Below, in pieces: positions 62,837 through 64,000 of a DNA stretch of 64,000 nt. Origin of the DNA: Lamellibrachia satsuma (lineage: Eukaryota; Annelida; Polychaeta; Sabellida; Siboglinidae). Made by a program: the position numbers and the translations under genes. A model generated the notes under the pieces. That model was not told the origin of the DNA and made no database searches. It was given only the letters and a program-made list of their open reading frames with translations. Position 1 is the stretch's first letter. The number at the start of each line of letters is the position of its first letter. The DNA is taken from contig BSQZ01000081.1 in NCBI GenBank assembly GCA_033239005.1, positions 577,209 to 641,208 of the forward strand. The letters are read 5' to 3'.

Positions 62837-64000
62837 ATGGTGATCGTGTACACAAGCCACCGACTACGCCAACTGTGTCAGCGTTCCACGAAATCGCTCA
62901 TGCGTGTCTTCAGCGCAGTCTACTATGACCTGAAGCAACTGGGCATTTGTTACGCAACACCAACACACAGAGGGACCACTGGCGGTCAGTGTCGTCTGCG
63001 AGCGCCAGAACCAATTCCACCTATTGTGACAACGACGAGGAACTCTGTTATTAAACAAACTGGTGTAAACAATGCTAACTTGATTATACTGACTTCGACG
63101 GAATCGCGTAATGGGTCTACCACTGCGCGAAGCTGCTCTGATCGATCTCTTACCAGTGCTGTGACGTGTGTGCTGCTCAACACCCGATCTGTCTGTAATA
63201 AACCAGTAACAGTTAAAGAACACATGATTGATCAAAAAGCCGATTTAATGTTTCTGACCGAAACATGGTGCAAGCCAAACAAGAGTGCCGTTCTCAACGA
63301 GTTAACCCCGTCATGCTTTCGTGCGGTTAACACTCTGCTAAAGCCACCGGGAATAATTCTTCCACAATCCAGTAACACTGAAATACTGTGCAATGACTTC
63401 GCAACCTACTTTGCAGAGAAAACACAAGGAATTAGAATGCAGATACACACAAAGCTGACCAGTGACGAAGAGTATTCTTGTTGTGCTATCGACTCTGGCA
63501 GCCAAAGCCAACGTTTGTCGAACGAACTCAATCAACTGCTACCTACTAGTGAAGAGGAAATGAAGAACATCATCAGCCTATGCCCATCAAAGACATGCAG
63601 CCTGGACTCTTGCCCCACTGATCTGTTGAAGAAAACAGTTGGTGTGCACATTCCTTATCTGGTGGCAATAGTGAATAACAGCTTTAAGCAAGGACTCTTT
63701 CCGATCACGTTGAGAACATCAATAATAAAACCACTTCTGAAATCCGACACTCTCGACAAAGACATGTTAAAGAACTACAGAGCAGTGTCAAATATAGCAT
63801 TCGTCGGCAAAATCTTGGAGAAAATGGCAGTTCGTCGTCGCGAAAAGTGCTGTCAACGCACTCGTCACCTCTCGTCTAGACTACTGTAACTCCCTCTTGC
63901 ATAACATACCATTATCACAGACAGCCGGGTTGCAGCGTGTCCAGAACAATGCAGCCAGGCTAATAACACGCACCAGTAAACACGACCACATCACAGCAAT
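62837..64000 (+). mobile_element. LINE with internal deletions (L2/CR1-like), runs off window
   Basis: One 350-codon open frame spans pieces of a LINE ORF2: an endonuclease start (CVLLNTRSVCNK, ADLMFLTETWC), then directly the linker (LCNDFATYFAEKTQGIRMQI) and the early RT (SLDSCPTDLLKK, FPITLRTSIIKPLLK, LKNYRAVSNIAFVGKILEKM). After a jump and frame change the C-terminal RT follows (ALVTSRLDYCNSLLHNIP, VQNNAARLI) to the window end. Most of the endonuclease and the catalytic palm are absent, yet the frame stays open through the deletions. Non-autonomous at best. Confidence 0.85.

Overview
The window looks like nuclear DNA of an animal, probably a marine invertebrate. The evidence is one ordinary intron-containing protein gene, a dense mix of animal-type LINEs (RTE, CR1/L2 and Jockey-like), a Penelope-like reverse transcriptase, tRNA-derived SINEs, MITEs, Maverick/Polinton genes, and very long (TA)n, (CA)n, (ACGC)n and (TACA)n arrays. 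A spiralian (mollusc, annelid or brachiopod) is my weak guess; no single diagnostic gene settles it.

Layout. 0-8 kb: LINE fragments around the only convincing intact host gene, a minus-strand, two-exon leucine-rich-repeat protein (3,197-5,457) with a hAT-like MITE in its intron. 9.0-10.5 kb: a broken gene whose first residues carry a DEG/ENaC-channel cysteine signature. 11-12 kb: a GGCGCC-rich minisatellite. 12.4-20.8 kb: a giant, old, imperfect palindrome whose two arms each carry a decayed copy of a Polinton penton (minor capsid)-like gene. 21-24.9 kb: small repeats, a TA-rich palindrome, a MITE and a SINE. 25.0-35.3 kb: a decayed Maverick/Polinton with PolB and packaging ATPase on the minus strand, plus a second partial copy of the same region facing it on the plus strand. 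In both copies PolB is preceded by the same RPA-like (OB-fold, zinc-ribbon) gene. 35-57 kb: mostly satellites and six reverse-transcriptase fragments. 57.8-62.6 kb: a second giant fold-back element built from a repeated ~17-bp word, with a small acidic/transmembrane ORF in each arm. 62.8-64 kb: an internally deleted LINE running off the end.

How the parts fit. In the better Polinton copy (minus strand) the order is RPA-like gene, PolB, ATPase, all on one strand, with about 40 bases between the PolB stop and the ATPase start. The opposing partial copy repeats RPA-like gene then PolB. So an ssDNA-binding protein appears to be a native, repeated part of this Polinton lineage. Every Polinton reading frame seen here has stops or frameshifts and one PolB catalytic aspartate is replaced, so these copies are dead. 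No integrase, major capsid or protease was recognised.

The recurring theme is inverted duplication (three kilobase-scale inverted structures and at least two TA hairpins) and amplification of short words out of mobile elements (a LINE 3' end turned into a 46-bp satellite, an RT segment amplified as 43-bp units, a LINE segment duplicated around a TA array). Arm divergence visible by eye argues that the palindromes are old and not read-chimera artefacts.
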